Shown here: positions 1 through 7,450 of the stretch, piece by piece
Numbering within the stretch: the stretch's first letter is position 1
Layout: every line of letters begins with the position of its first letter
Origin: JOPF136 sp035541255
GTDB lineage: Bacteria > Acidobacteriota > Terriglobia > Acidiferrales > UBA7541
DNA length: 13,077 bases
Reading direction: 5' to 3'
Assembly (NCBI GenBank): GCA_035541255.1
Contig: DATKNR010000174.1
Location: 1 to 13,077, forward strand
Program-made: the position numbers and the translations under genes
Notes under the pieces: generated by a model
Told to the model about the DNA's origin: nothing
Database searches by the model: none
Seen by the model: the letters and a program-made list of their open reading frames with translations, nothing else

Positions 1-1073
1 CCGTACACCTTCCCGCCGCGCACGTCGCCGCCGAACGCGAACATGCAATTCGCATGTCCATGATCCGTTCCGCGATTGCCGTTTTCCGCCGCGGTTCGTC
101 CGAATTCGGACATGGTCACAACGGTCACGTCCGATATCTTCGCACCCAGATCCGTGTGGAACGCTGCGAGTGTGCCGCCGAACTCGCGCAGGATATTGCC
201 GAGCTGACCTTGCACGCCGCCTTCGTTCACGTGGTGGTCCCAGCCGCCAATGTCCACGAATGCCACTTCCACGCCGATATCGGCTTTGATGAGCTGCGCC
301 ACCTGCTGCATCGTGTGGCCGAATTTCCCCTGCGGATAGGCCGCGCCGTTTTCCGGCACGTAGAGTTCTTCGCGCACTTTCTTCAGCATCGCGACGGCTT
401 CGAACGTCTCCTGCCCTGTCCCGTGCAGCACCTGGTCCACCGTCTGCGCATAGAGCGCTTCAAACCCGCCCGACATCGCGCCGGACACGGCGACGGGCGC
501 GAGCACCTGAAACTGTTTGATATCCGGAATGGCCAGCGCCGGCGCGGAGCCGCGCAGCGTCCGTGGCATTTGCGCGCCCATGGCCAGCGCGCGAAACGGC
601 GTGGCGTTTTCCTCCGGCTGTTTCTGCAGATAGCGGTTCAGCCAGCCGTCGTCCGTGCTCTTCACTCCCGGCGTGCCCGATTCCATGTAATCCTGCGCGT
701 CGAAGTGTGACCGCGTATTGTCCGGCGAGCCGGCGGCGTGCACGATGGCGAGCTGCTTGTCGTGGAAGAGCGGCACCAGCGGCGCCAGGCTGGGATGCAC
801 GCCGAAGAATCCGTCGAGATCCACCGCCGCGTCCTTCCCGCCGTTGGGCGCCGGAATGGCGATCGACGGCCGCATGGCGTAGTAGTTGCGCTCGCCGTAG
901 GGCACCACGGCGTTCAATCCATCCATAGCGCCGCGCTGGAAGATCACCACCAGCACTTTTTTGCCCGGCGCGGTGGCCGCATGGAGCGCGCGCGTCAGGA
1001 ACGCCGGCATGGCGCTGAATCCCAGCATGGCCACGCCCCCGCCTTTCAGGAAGTACCGCCGCGAGATGGTCAT
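1..1073 (-). CDS. DUF1501 family exported protein (C-terminus cut by window edge)
   Basis: 357 codons are visible, reading leftward off the window edge. The start is ATG at 1073, with a purine-rich ribosome site (AGAGGA) about six bases upstream. Residues 3-16 carry a twin-arginine pattern (SRRYFLK, then glycines and a hydrophobic run to about residue 25), so Tat export is likely. DUF1501 hallmarks appear in order: QRGAMDGLN (47-55), RSHFDAQDYMESG (121-133), GGWDHHVNE (276-284) and SEFGRTAAENGNRGTDHG (322-339). DUF1501 belongs to the alkaline phosphatase/sulfatase-like fold, and the His/Asp-rich motifs are the likely metal-binding ones. No reaction is established for the family. It follows DUF1800 on the same strand after 88 bases, the usual arrangement of this pair in Acidobacteriota, Planctomycetes and relatives, so the two probably act together outside the cytoplasm. 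The identification is secure and the biochemical role is unknown. Confidence 0.95.
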   Translation of the reverse strand, partial: MTISRRYFLKGGGVAMLGFSAMPAFLTRALHAATAPGKKVLVVIFQRGAMDGLNAVVPYGERNYYAMRPSIAIPAPNGGKDAAVDLDGFFGVHPSLAPLVPLFHDKQLAIVHAAGSPDNTRSHFDAQDYMESGTPGVKSTDDGWLNRYLQKQPEENATPFRALAMGAQMPRTLRGSAPALAIPDIKQFQVLAPVAVSGAMSGGFEALYAQTVDQVLHGTGQETFEAVAMLKKVREELYVPENGAAYPQGKFGHTMQQVAQLIKADIGVEVAFVDIGGWDHHVNEGGVQGQLGNILREFGGTLAAFHTDLGAKISDVTVVTMSEFGRTAAENGNRGTDHGHANCMFAFGGDVRGGKVY

Positions 1074-1097
1074 CGCCGTCCTCTCGATCTGCCTGGG

Positions 1098-1155
1098 GTA
1101 GCGCCGGCCTTCAGGTCGGCATCTGCCTCTCCAGCAGCCGGCCTCAAGGCCGGCT
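1098..1155. repeat. Pair of REP-like hairpins in the DUF1800-DUF1501 gap
   Basis: Two GC-rich stem-loops lie side by side. The first has arms 1103-1109 and 1114-1120 (GCCGGCC/GGTCGGC, one G-T wobble) around the loop TTCA. It is preceded by GTAG at 1098-1101. The second has perfect 8-bp arms 1136-1143 and 1148-1155 (AGCCGGCC/GGCCGGCT) around TCAA. A GTAG-type tetranucleotide beside a short GC hairpin is the form recognised by REP-associated tyrosine transposases (RAYTs), so this may be a two-unit REP element. No RAYT gene is in the window. Lying inside an apparent operon, the hairpins could also stabilise the upstream mRNA or attenuate downstream transcription. Confidence 0.6.
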
Positions 1156-1161
1156 CGACAA

Positions 1162-3009
1162 CTACTTCCTCTGAAATTCCGGAGAGCCCAGCACCAGTCC
1201 GGCAATCATTCCGGCGTCTACGTCTTTCACCGGATCGTCGAGCATGGCCTGGAGCACCTGCGGGTCGTCCAACTGCTTTTCGAGCACGGCACGCGTTTCC
1301 GGCGAAACCTGCCCGCCCAGAAACACATCCACCGCGCGGTTTAGCACGCTGTTCGGGTCTTTGGCGTCGTCCGGCCCGAGCAGCGCCGGCAGGTCGATCC
1401 TCGTGTCGCGCATGCGGCCCGTGGCCAGCAGAATGCTGAAATTCATGCGGTTCAGCAGCGCGCCGGAATTCACCCATGTCTCGGCCGTGTCCTTGTATCC
1501 CGTGGGCGGCTGGCAGCCATAGAGCGGCTCGCCGATCTGCGCCGTCCAGCGCACGGCGGGCATCGCCTCCGCCATGTCCGCTCCGGTGGCGCGCAGCGCG
1601 CTCACCACCAGCTCCGAGGGCTTTTTGATCTTCGAGCGGTAGGCCGCCCGCGACCAGAACTCCGGTGAGTAAATCATCGTCTTCAGAACCTCGCGGATGT
1701 CGCCCCCGCTCGACTCGAACGTGGCCGCCATCCGTTCCACCAGCGCGGGCGGCGGATTGTCCGCCACGAACCGCCGCGCCAGCTTCGTGGAGATGAACTT
1801 CGCCGTGCTCGGATTTGCCGCCAGCATGTCCAGCAACTGCTCGCCGTCTTTCATCCCGCCGGAATGAATCTTCTTTCCGAGCACTACTTTCCCTTCGTCT
1901 CCATGGAAACGTTCCTCGAAGCGGAACTCGGGGTCGCGCCGCGGGGCCGTCATCGTCCAGCCCGTGAGCGCCAGCGCCGCCTGGGTCACATCCTGCTGCG
2001 TGTAGCCGCCGTCGACTCCCAACGTGTGCAGCTCCATCAGCTCGCGCCCGTAGTTTTCGTTCAGGCCGTTCCGCTGCGGACCTTTCTGCTGGTTCGCCGC
2101 GTTCTGATTTCTCCGCATCATCATGTTCGGATCGCCGCCGAACAGCATCAGAAATCGCTGCCGCCGCGCCTGCAACTCGCCCTGGTGCTCGGCAAATGCC
2201 TTCGGGTCCACGCTCAGCCAGTTGTCCAGATAGAAGAGCATCGCCGGACTTTTCGCCGTGGCGTACAACAGGTCGCGGAATTTCCCCATAGTGTGTGGCC
2301 GGATCACGTCGCGCTCGTATGCCGGCAGGAACCACCGCTCCGGCCCCTTCCCTGCATATACGTTGAAGTGGTTGAACCAAAAATCCGCCATCACTTCCTG
2401 GAGCTGCCGTTCGCTGTAAATCTCCCGGGTCAGCTTCGCTTCGGAGAGTTCCAGCACGATTTCCTGCGGCCGGTTCGCGACCGCCCGCATGTCGCCGTTT
2501 TCGCGCGCTTGTCGTTGCTGCTCCTGATATTGCTGGAGCGTCAATCCCTCTCGTTTGGCGATTTGCTGCGGCCTCGGGTACCGGGCCAGCAGTTCTTCCG
2601 TGGACATGCGGATTGCCGGATACTCCTCCAGGCGAGCCTGCACCGCGTGATCGTCAATCCGTTCCGGATGCAATTGCTCGTCGATCCATTTTTCCAGCCC
2701 CATCTGCTTCACGCGTTCCACATCCCCGGGACGTGGACCGTACGCCAGCCGGTTCAGCGCATGCAGCGCCGCCTCGTCTTCCGTCAGTTCGGTGATAGGC
2801 AGGTTCCCGCGGAACGCTTTGCTCATCAGAACGGTCTTGTGTCCCACGGGCCGCCCGTCGGGCAGCGGCGCGCTCTGAGCCACAAAGGGAGGCGCAAACA
2901 CCACGGCGCACGCCAGCGCCAGCCCTGCCAAGCAACCAGCCATCCGGGCGCAGTGCGACAGGCGGCACACGGCTCCACTGCGGCGTAAAAGGGTGGATTT
3001 CACGGGCAT
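1162..3009 (-). CDS. DUF1800 family exported protein
   Basis: 615 aa. An open frame extends upstream to 3330, but I place the start at ATG 3009. AGGAG sits seven to eight bases before it, and the next residues form a signal peptide (basic residues 4-23, hydrophobic core about 24-45, AQSA near 44-47). The extension would run over the divergent peptidase gene. DUF1800 hallmarks in order: LHALNRLAYGPRPGDVERV (82-100), KWIDEQLHPERIDD (107-120), VMADFWFNHFNVYAG (206-220), ENYGRELMELHTLGVDGGYT (318-337), ALALTGWT (345-352), and a C-terminal region including STAKFISTKLARRFV. A Gln/Arg/Glu-rich stretch (about 148-175) and an Asn/Gln-rich stretch (about 295-314) look like surface loops. Function is unknown; DUF1800 is typically paired with DUF1501, as here. 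The 88-base gap to DUF1501 suggests one transcript. Confidence 0.95.
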   Translation of the reverse strand: MPVKSTLLRRSGAVCRLSHCARMAGCLAGLALACAVVFAPPFVAQSAPLPDGRPVGHKTVLMSKAFRGNLPITELTEDEAALHALNRLAYGPRPGDVERVKQMGLEKWIDEQLHPERIDDHAVQARLEEYPAIRMSTEELLARYPRPQQIAKREGLTLQQYQEQQRQARENGDMRAVANRPQEIVLELSEAKLTREIYSERQLQEVMADFWFNHFNVYAGKGPERWFLPAYERDVIRPHTMGKFRDLLYATAKSPAMLFYLDNWLSVDPKAFAEHQGELQARRQRFLMLFGGDPNMMMRRNQNAANQQKGPQRNGLNENYGRELMELHTLGVDGGYTQQDVTQAALALTGWTMTAPRRDPEFRFEERFHGDEGKVVLGKKIHSGGMKDGEQLLDMLAANPSTAKFISTKLARRFVADNPPPALVERMAATFESSGGDIREVLKTMIYSPEFWSRAAYRSKIKKPSELVVSALRATGADMAEAMPAVRWTAQIGEPLYGCQPPTGYKDTAETWVNSGALLNRMNFSILLATGRMRDTRIDLPALLGPDDAKDPNSVLNRAVDVFLGGQVSPETRAVLEKQLDDPQVLQAMLDDPVKDVDAGMIAGLVLGSPEFQRK

Positions 3010-3157
3010 CCGAGGGCTCCTGGCGTCCCGGACAGATGCTGCGGAAGGTGATCCGGACGGACGAGCATAGGCTACCTCTCCCTCAAACCCGTGCGCCTTC
3101 AAAAAGTTGCGTCTGTGACCTGAGGAGAACTGCCGAATTTTTGCTATCGTATGGCCC
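3010..3157. promoter_or_regulatory. Divergent promoter region, DUF1800 / M28 peptidase
   Basis: 148 bases separate two outward-facing starts, so both promoters should lie here. On the plus strand TGCTATCGT (3142-3150) ends seven bases before the peptidase ATG. It resembles an extended -10 element and would give an almost leaderless transcript, which fits the lack of a ribosome site near that ATG. A GAGGAG at 3122-3127 is too far upstream (30 bases) to serve it. I see no clear -35 box on either strand, and no convincing operator. Confidence 0.4.
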
Positions 3158-5050
3158 ATGCCAAACGCACGAAACGCGCCCCGTCCCCGATGGCTCCGCC
3201 AATTCTTTATTCTTACCGTTCCGTTCCTGCTCATTTTTGCCGCAGGAGCGGCCACTGCGCACCGCGCCAGCCGCGCCGCCGCGGACGCATCCGCTGCTCC
3301 TTCCGCCGAGCGCATCCAGGCAGACATCAACTATCTCGCCAGCCCGCAGATGAAAGGCCGGGATACCGGCTCGCCCGAAAACGACCGCGCGGCGAAATAC
3401 ATCGCAGACGAATTCCAACGCGTGGGCCTCGACCCGCTGGCCGAGGACGGCAGCAAGCACTCCTACTTTCAGTTCTTCACGGTCACCGTGGGCGCCAAAC
3501 TCGGCAGCCACAATCGCCTCCAGGTGGAACGCGGCTCAGAACACCAGGCCTTGCGCCTGGCCACGGACTTCCAGCCCTTCAATTATTCCGAGAGCGGTGA
3601 AGCCCGCCTGCCCGTGGTGTTTGCCGGATTCGGAATCACCGCCGCCGAGTACCACTACGACGACTATCAGGGCCTCGATGTGAAGGACAAAGCCGTGCTC
3701 GTCTTCCGCAATGAACCGCAGAAGGACGATCCGAACAGCGTCTTTGACGGCCGCCAGCCCACCAGTCATTCCGCCCTCGTCAACAAGGCCATCAACGCGC
3801 GCAATCACGGCGCACGCGCCCTGATTCTGGTCAACGACACGCCGGAACCCGGCGAGGAAGACCGTCTGATCCCCTTCGATTCCCTCAGCGGCCCGCAGAA
3901 TCCCGGAATTCTGCTCATGCAAGTCACGCGCAGCGTTGCCGACGCATGGCTCGCTCCCTCCGGCAAGTCCCTTGCCGGCCTGCAGAAATCCATCGACGAA
4001 AAACTGGAGCCGCAGAGCCTCGCGCTCGACGGCCTTACCGTCGACCTGCGCGTGGACGTCGATCACATTCACGCTCGCACGCAGAATGTCGCCGGCGTCC
4101 TCCGTGGCAGCGACCCGCAGAGCTCCGCCGAGGCCGTGGTCGTCGGCGCGCATTACGACCATCTCGGCCTCGGCCGCCACGACGCGCTGGATCCCGGCGA
4201 GGCCGGGAAGGTCCACCCCGGCGCGGACGACAACGCCTCGGGAACCGCCGCAGTGATGGAACTCGCGCGACTGCTGGCCGCTCGCCGGGCCGAGCTGAAG
4301 CGCAGCGTCATCTTTCTTACATTTTCCGGCGAAGAGCTCGGCCTGCTTGGCTCCGAATATTACGCGGCACATCCGCTCTGGCCGCTCGACAAGACCGTCG
4401 CGATGCTGAATCTGGATATGGTGGGACGCGTTCGCGACTCCAAACTCTTCGTCGGCGGCACCGGCACCTCGCCCGCGTTTCCCCGCATCCTCGAGGCCGC
4501 CAACACCACCGGACTGCATCTTGAATCCTCCCGCAGCGGCTATGGCGCCAGCGATCACACCTCCTTCTACGTCAAAGATATTCCCGTGCTTTTCTTTTTC
4601 TCCGGCCTCCATCCCGACTATCACCGCGCCTCCGACACGCCGGACAAAATCGACGCGGCGGACGAAGCCCGCGTCACCGATCTTGCCGAACACGCTCTCC
4701 TGGCGTTGGCTTCCGGAGATCGGCCGCAATTCACGCGCGTGGCGGAGCCGCGCCCGGTCGGCGGCACCGGCGGAGGCGGCGGGTACGGCGCCTATTTCGG
4801 CTCCATTCCCGACATGGGGGCTGAGGTGGAAGGTGTGCGTTTCTCCGATATCCGCGACGGCAGCCCCGCTGCGAAGGCCGGGCTCCTGCGCGGCGACGTG
4901 CTGGTGGAATTTGCGGGGGCGCCCATCAAGAATCTCTACGATTTCACCTACCAGCTTCGCGCGCACCGGCCGGGCGAAGAGGTTCGCGTTGTCGTGCTGC
5001 GCGAAGGAAAGCGCGTGGAAGCTACCGTAAAGCTGGATGTTCGCCACTGA
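3158..5050 (+). CDS. Exported M28 family zinc peptidase with PA and PDZ domains
   Basis: 630 aa. Residues 1-36 form a signal peptide or N-terminal anchor (basic RPRWLR, hydrophobic 16-33). Residues 50-110 are the family's N-terminal part, and a protease-associated (PA) insert lies at roughly 150-270. The M28 catalytic core is complete. By family pattern the two-zinc ligands are His332 (AHYDH), Asp357 (GADDNASG), Glu393 (SGEELGLLGSE), Asp420 (LNLDMVGR) and His467 (ASDHTSF), with Glu392 as general base. A glycine-rich linker (534-543) leads to a PDZ domain (about 545-628: EGVRFSDIRDGSPAAKAGLLRGD), which usually binds C-termini or substrates. It is probably an aminopeptidase or related exopeptidase acting outside the cytoplasm; the exact specificity cannot be read from sequence. 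Proline dehydrogenase follows after 20 bases, suggesting co-transcription. The ATG at 3158 has no ribosome site close by and may be leaderless. Confidence 0.95.
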   Translation: MPNARNAPRPRWLRQFFILTVPFLLIFAAGAATAHRASRAAADASAAPSAERIQADINYLASPQMKGRDTGSPENDRAAKYIADEFQRVGLDPLAEDGSKHSYFQFFTVTVGAKLGSHNRLQVERGSEHQALRLATDFQPFNYSESGEARLPVVFAGFGITAAEYHYDDYQGLDVKDKAVLVFRNEPQKDDPNSVFDGRQPTSHSALVNKAINARNHGARALILVNDTPEPGEEDRLIPFDSLSGPQNPGILLMQVTRSVADAWLAPSGKSLAGLQKSIDEKLEPQSLALDGLTVDLRVDVDHIHARTQNVAGVLRGSDPQSSAEAVVVGAHYDHLGLGRHDALDPGEAGKVHPGADDNASGTAAVMELARLLAARRAELKRSVIFLTFSGEELGLLGSEYYAAHPLWPLDKTVAMLNLDMVGRVRDSKLFVGGTGTSPAFPRILEAANTTGLHLESSRSGYGASDHTSFYVKDIPVLFFFSGLHPDYHRASDTPDKIDAADEARVTDLAEHALLALASGDRPQFTRVAEPRPVGGTGGGGGYGAYFGSIPDMGAEVEGVRFSDIRDGSPAAKAGLLRGDVLVEFAGAPIKNLYDFTYQLRAHRPGEEVRVVVLREGKRVEATVKLDVRH

Positions 5051-5070
5051 CCCGGGGAGCCGATCATCAC

Positions 5071-6021
5071 ATGCTGCGCAACTTCATTTTCTGGCTATCC
5101 ACCAAGAAATCCGTCACCAGCGCACTCGCCGAGCGCGGCATGCGCTACGGCTTTGCCAAACGATTCGTGGCCGGCGAGGCGCTTGATGATGCACTCTCGG
5201 CCTCGAAGGAATTGAACCGCGAATCCCGCTCCGTCAGCCTCAATCATCTGGGCGAAAACGTCTCCACCGCCGCAGAAGCGCGAAAAGTGGCGGAAAGTTA
5301 CGCGAATATGCTTCGCGCGCTCGACCGCGGCTCCCTCGACGGCAACATCTCCATCAAACTCACGCAGCTCGGCCTCGACTTCGATGACGGACTCTGCCGG
5401 TCCCTCGCGCGCGAGATTGCCGCCACGGGCGCCGGCATGGGCCGCAGCGTGGAAATGGACATGGAGGGCGCCGCCTATACGGAAAAAACCCTGCGGATTT
5501 TCGAAGCCGTGCAGCGCGAGTTCCCCGCCACCGGCCTCGCCGTGCAGGCTTACCTGCATCGCACGGCGGAGGACGTCGAGCGCCTCGCTCCCCTCCATCC
5601 CAAGCTCCGCCTGGTGAAGGGCGCCTATCGCGAGCCGCCTGCCGTGGCCGTGCAGAAGAAAAGCCAGGTGGACGACAATTACCGTGCCCTGGTCTCTACC
5701 CTGCTCGACGGCCGCTTCTTTCCGGCCATTGCCACGCACGACCTGGCCATGCTCGACCACGCCCGCTCCGTCATCCGCGAGCGCCGGATTCCGCCCGAGA
5801 AGTACGAATTCCAGATGATTTACGGAATTCGCCGGGACTTGCAGTCCCAGATCCGCTCGGAGGGGCACCCGCTGCGCATTTATGTCCCGTTCGGCACCGA
5901 ATGGTGCCCCTATTTCATGCGCCGGCTGTCCGAGCGCCCGGCAAACTGCCTGTTTGTCATTCGCAATCTTGTGGCGGAGTCATTCCGTTCGCACCCGCCG
6001 TCGGCGCCTGGACCTCGATGA
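5071..6021 (+). CDS. Proline dehydrogenase (single-domain, FAD-dependent)
   Basis: 316 aa, the usual size of the stand-alone bacterial enzyme. It oxidises L-proline to 1-pyrroline-5-carboxylate with FAD and passes electrons to the respiratory chain. Conserved segments follow the beta/alpha-barrel order: NISIKLTQLG (92-101), SVEMDMEG (126-133), VQAYLHRTAEDVE (158-170), LRLVKGAYREP (179-189), ATHD (221-224), EFQMIYGIR (246-254) and RIYVPFGTEWCPYFMRRLSERPAN (269-292). The last contains the paired arginines (284-285) that bind the proline carboxylate. Lys96, Asp130, Lys183 and Glu188 occupy the expected active-site positions. A GGGGAG lies eleven bases before the ATG, a long but usable spacing. 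It sits 20 bases after the M28 peptidase, so peptide cleavage and proline use may be co-expressed. The partner P5C dehydrogenase is not in the window and must be encoded elsewhere. Confidence 0.96.
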   Translation: MLRNFIFWLSTKKSVTSALAERGMRYGFAKRFVAGEALDDALSASKELNRESRSVSLNHLGENVSTAAEARKVAESYANMLRALDRGSLDGNISIKLTQLGLDFDDGLCRSLAREIAATGAGMGRSVEMDMEGAAYTEKTLRIFEAVQREFPATGLAVQAYLHRTAEDVERLAPLHPKLRLVKGAYREPPAVAVQKKSQVDDNYRALVSTLLDGRFFPAIATHDLAMLDHARSVIRERRIPPEKYEFQMIYGIRRDLQSQIRSEGHPLRIYVPFGTEWCPYFMRRLSERPANCLFVIRNLVAESFRSHPPSAPGPR

Positions 6022-6084
6022 ATTGTGGAAAGTGAAATTCGGGAATGCCCGGCGAGAGACCGCACGGCCGTGCCTGACCGGAAA
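6022..6084. other. Convergent gap with a short palindrome
   Basis: 63 bases separate the end of proline dehydrogenase from the end of the minus-strand membrane gene. It holds a perfect 12-base palindrome GCACGGCCGTGC (6062-6073) and a weak 4-bp hairpin around 6040-6051. Neither is followed by a T-run on either strand, so I cannot call a Rho-independent terminator. Confidence 0.35.
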
Positions 6085-6657
6085 TCAAACAGCGTTCTGG
6101 GCCCAGTTCCGCCGCACTTCCGGCCAGCCGGTTTCCGGGATGCGGCTCAGCGCCAGCGCCGGAGCGTACGACATCAGCTCCACGATTGCCCGCACGCGCC
6201 GTCCCATTCCCCGCAAAGCGAACGGCCCGGCCACTCGGATCACCAGCCCGCCCCATTCCAGCAACGCGAACGTCAGCAGGAACGCGCCCGCGATCTTCAG
6301 CTCCTCCCCCAATCCCGCCGAAGCGCCTCGTCCCACTAGAAATTGCCGGAACCGGTAGAGGGACTTCAGGTCCGCCCGCAGCATCCCAATCCATGCCAGG
6401 GAGGCTTCCCGGCGGCTCTGCCTCAGCTTCTTGGCCGTTCCGCGCAGAGCAGGCTGGGAAAGCAGCAAGCGGTAATCCGAGTCGTCCGAGAGCAGCGGAG
6501 CCCCCGGGAAGGAGAGTCCCTGCAGCTTCACCATTTGTTTCACGGCATCCACCGCCGGACGCTCTCGCACCTGCCCCGGAAAATCCCACAAGCCCACGAA
6601 CAAAATGCAGCAGAACAGCACCAGGCCCAGCACCGCAAACGTGATCACCACCATCAT
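6085..6657 (-). CDS. Unknown two-helix membrane protein
   Basis: 190 aa, from the ATG at 6657. The open frame continues upstream to 7368, but that part merely shadows the preceding gene. ATG 6657 overlaps the preceding stop as ATGA (6654-6657), a classic translational-coupling arrangement, and a second ATG follows at once. Residues 3-24 are a hydrophobic helix (VVITFAVLGLVLFCCILFVGLW). A basic, Arg/Lys-rich middle (about 75-115: RGTAKKLRQSRREAS, then YRFRQFLVGR) is followed by a second hydrophobic stretch (about 128-147: FLLTFALLEWGGLVIRV). No motif identifies a family. Coupling to the seven-helix protein suggests the two form a complex. It is almost certainly a real gene; the function is unknown. 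Confidence 0.75.
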   Translation of the reverse strand: MMVVITFAVLGLVLFCCILFVGLWDFPGQVRERPAVDAVKQMVKLQGLSFPGAPLLSDDSDYRLLLSQPALRGTAKKLRQSRREASLAWIGMLRADLKSLYRFRQFLVGRGASAGLGEELKIAGAFLLTFALLEWGGLVIRVAGPFALRGMGRRVRAIVELMSYAPALALSRIPETGWPEVRRNWAQNAV

Positions 6658-7418
6658 GGATTCACGACCTTTCGCACCTCGTCGCGGGATCTTTCCCATT
6701 GCCGCGCCCACCACGCCGCAGCTTCCGACGGAAGTTTCTGCCGCGCTGGATCCGTCTGCGGATTCGGCACGTAGTTCCACAGGGCCCATGTCCACACCAG
6801 CACCATTCCGACAAAGCTCGAAGGCGCGACAACGCGCAGCAATCGCATCATGAAGCCGTTCACGTCCGATAGCGCATAATTCAGAACGCCAATCGAAACG
6901 TAAGCGCCGAGTCCCACGGCCAGTCCCCACATGTTGCGTCCCATGGCAATGCCGCTCAGCTTCGCTCCGAATAATGCGCCCAGCACCAGCACGGCCTGCG
7001 CGATTCCCACCGTGCACTCCAGCGACAGAAGGATGGAATGGAAGCTCCGGTATGCCAGCAGCCATGTGAATCCGCACACCGCCACCAGTCCCAAGCAGAG
7101 CCCCACACCGCCCCAGCCCAGCGGCCACGTGCGCCGCGGCCCGGCAGTATTGCCGAATGTTTGCCGGTAGATTTCCCAGATCACCAGGAAGCGCAGAAAG
7201 AGGCTGACCAATTCCAAGTCCCAATACGTGCGGACGTAAATGTTCTCCGCCACATGGCGGATTGCGAACAGCGTCACATCCATTCCCAGAAAGCAATACA
7301 GCACATAGGTAAATAGAAAGCGGTACCGCGCCCGCATCTCCTCCCGCGTTAGTCTCCACAGGAGGCACACTTCTACCAGAGGACCAACGACGCTGATAAT
7401 CTGTCCAAGATTGGGCAC
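6654..7418 (-). CDS. Unknown integral membrane protein, about seven helices
   Basis: 254 aa, starting with GTG at 7418. Seven hydrophobic segments can be seen at roughly 3-21, 33-50, 67-83, 101-120, 126-148, 158-180 and 190-213, followed by a soluble, charged C-terminus (PNPQTDPARQ onward, with WWARQWERSRDEVRK). The GTG start is favoured because it keeps the first helix intact. The next ATG (7337) lies only two bases after a GGAGG and would lose that helix. There is no clear Shine-Dalgarno upstream. Instead a perfect inverted repeat (7420-7450) ends one base before the GTG, and TAAAAT (minus strand, 7434-7429) inside it could be the -10 box of a nearly leaderless promoter. The gene ends in a 4-base overlap with the next one. 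I do not recognise the family. Confidence 0.8.
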   Translation of the reverse strand: MPNLGQIISVVGPLVEVCLLWRLTREEMRARYRFLFTYVLYCFLGMDVTLFAIRHVAENIYVRTYWDLELVSLFLRFLVIWEIYRQTFGNTAGPRRTWPLGWGGVGLCLGLVAVCGFTWLLAYRSFHSILLSLECTVGIAQAVLVLGALFGAKLSGIAMGRNMWGLAVGLGAYVSIGVLNYALSDVNGFMMRLLRVVAPSSFVGMVLVWTWALWNYVPNPQTDPARQKLPSEAAAWWARQWERSRDEVRKVVNP

Positions 7419-7419
7419 T

Positions 7420-7450
7420 GCGGCGCTATTTTAAGACAAAATAGCGCCGC
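7420..7450. promoter_or_regulatory. Perfect 13-bp inverted repeat at a GTG start
   Basis: Arms GCGGCGCTATTTT (7420-7432) and AAAATAGCGCCGC (7438-7450) are exactly complementary around the 5-base spacer AAGAC. The repeat ends one base before the GTG of the seven-helix membrane gene. It contains a -10-like TAAAAT reading toward that gene. As DNA it fits an operator covering a promoter; as RNA it would be a stable hairpin in front of the start codon. No T-run follows on either strand, so a terminator is unlikely. Confidence 0.7.

Noticed and set aside
54..2988. Long plus-strand frames (54-710, 738-1439, 1864-2988)
   Set aside because: They are antisense to DUF1501 and DUF1800, which show family motifs; the products are His/Arg-rich without any recognisable domain.
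3010..3330. N-terminal extension of DUF1800
   Set aside because: It would overlap the divergent peptidase gene, lacks a ribosome site, and would bury the clear signal peptide that starts at 3009.
3536..5047. 503-aa open frame on the minus strand
   Set aside because: It is fully antisense to the M28 peptidase, whose complete catalytic motifs are certain. High GC content suppresses stops in the opposite frame.
6658..7368. N-terminal extension of the two-helix membrane protein to 427 aa
   Set aside because: This is a shadow frame of the seven-helix protein; the ATGA overlap gives a better start.
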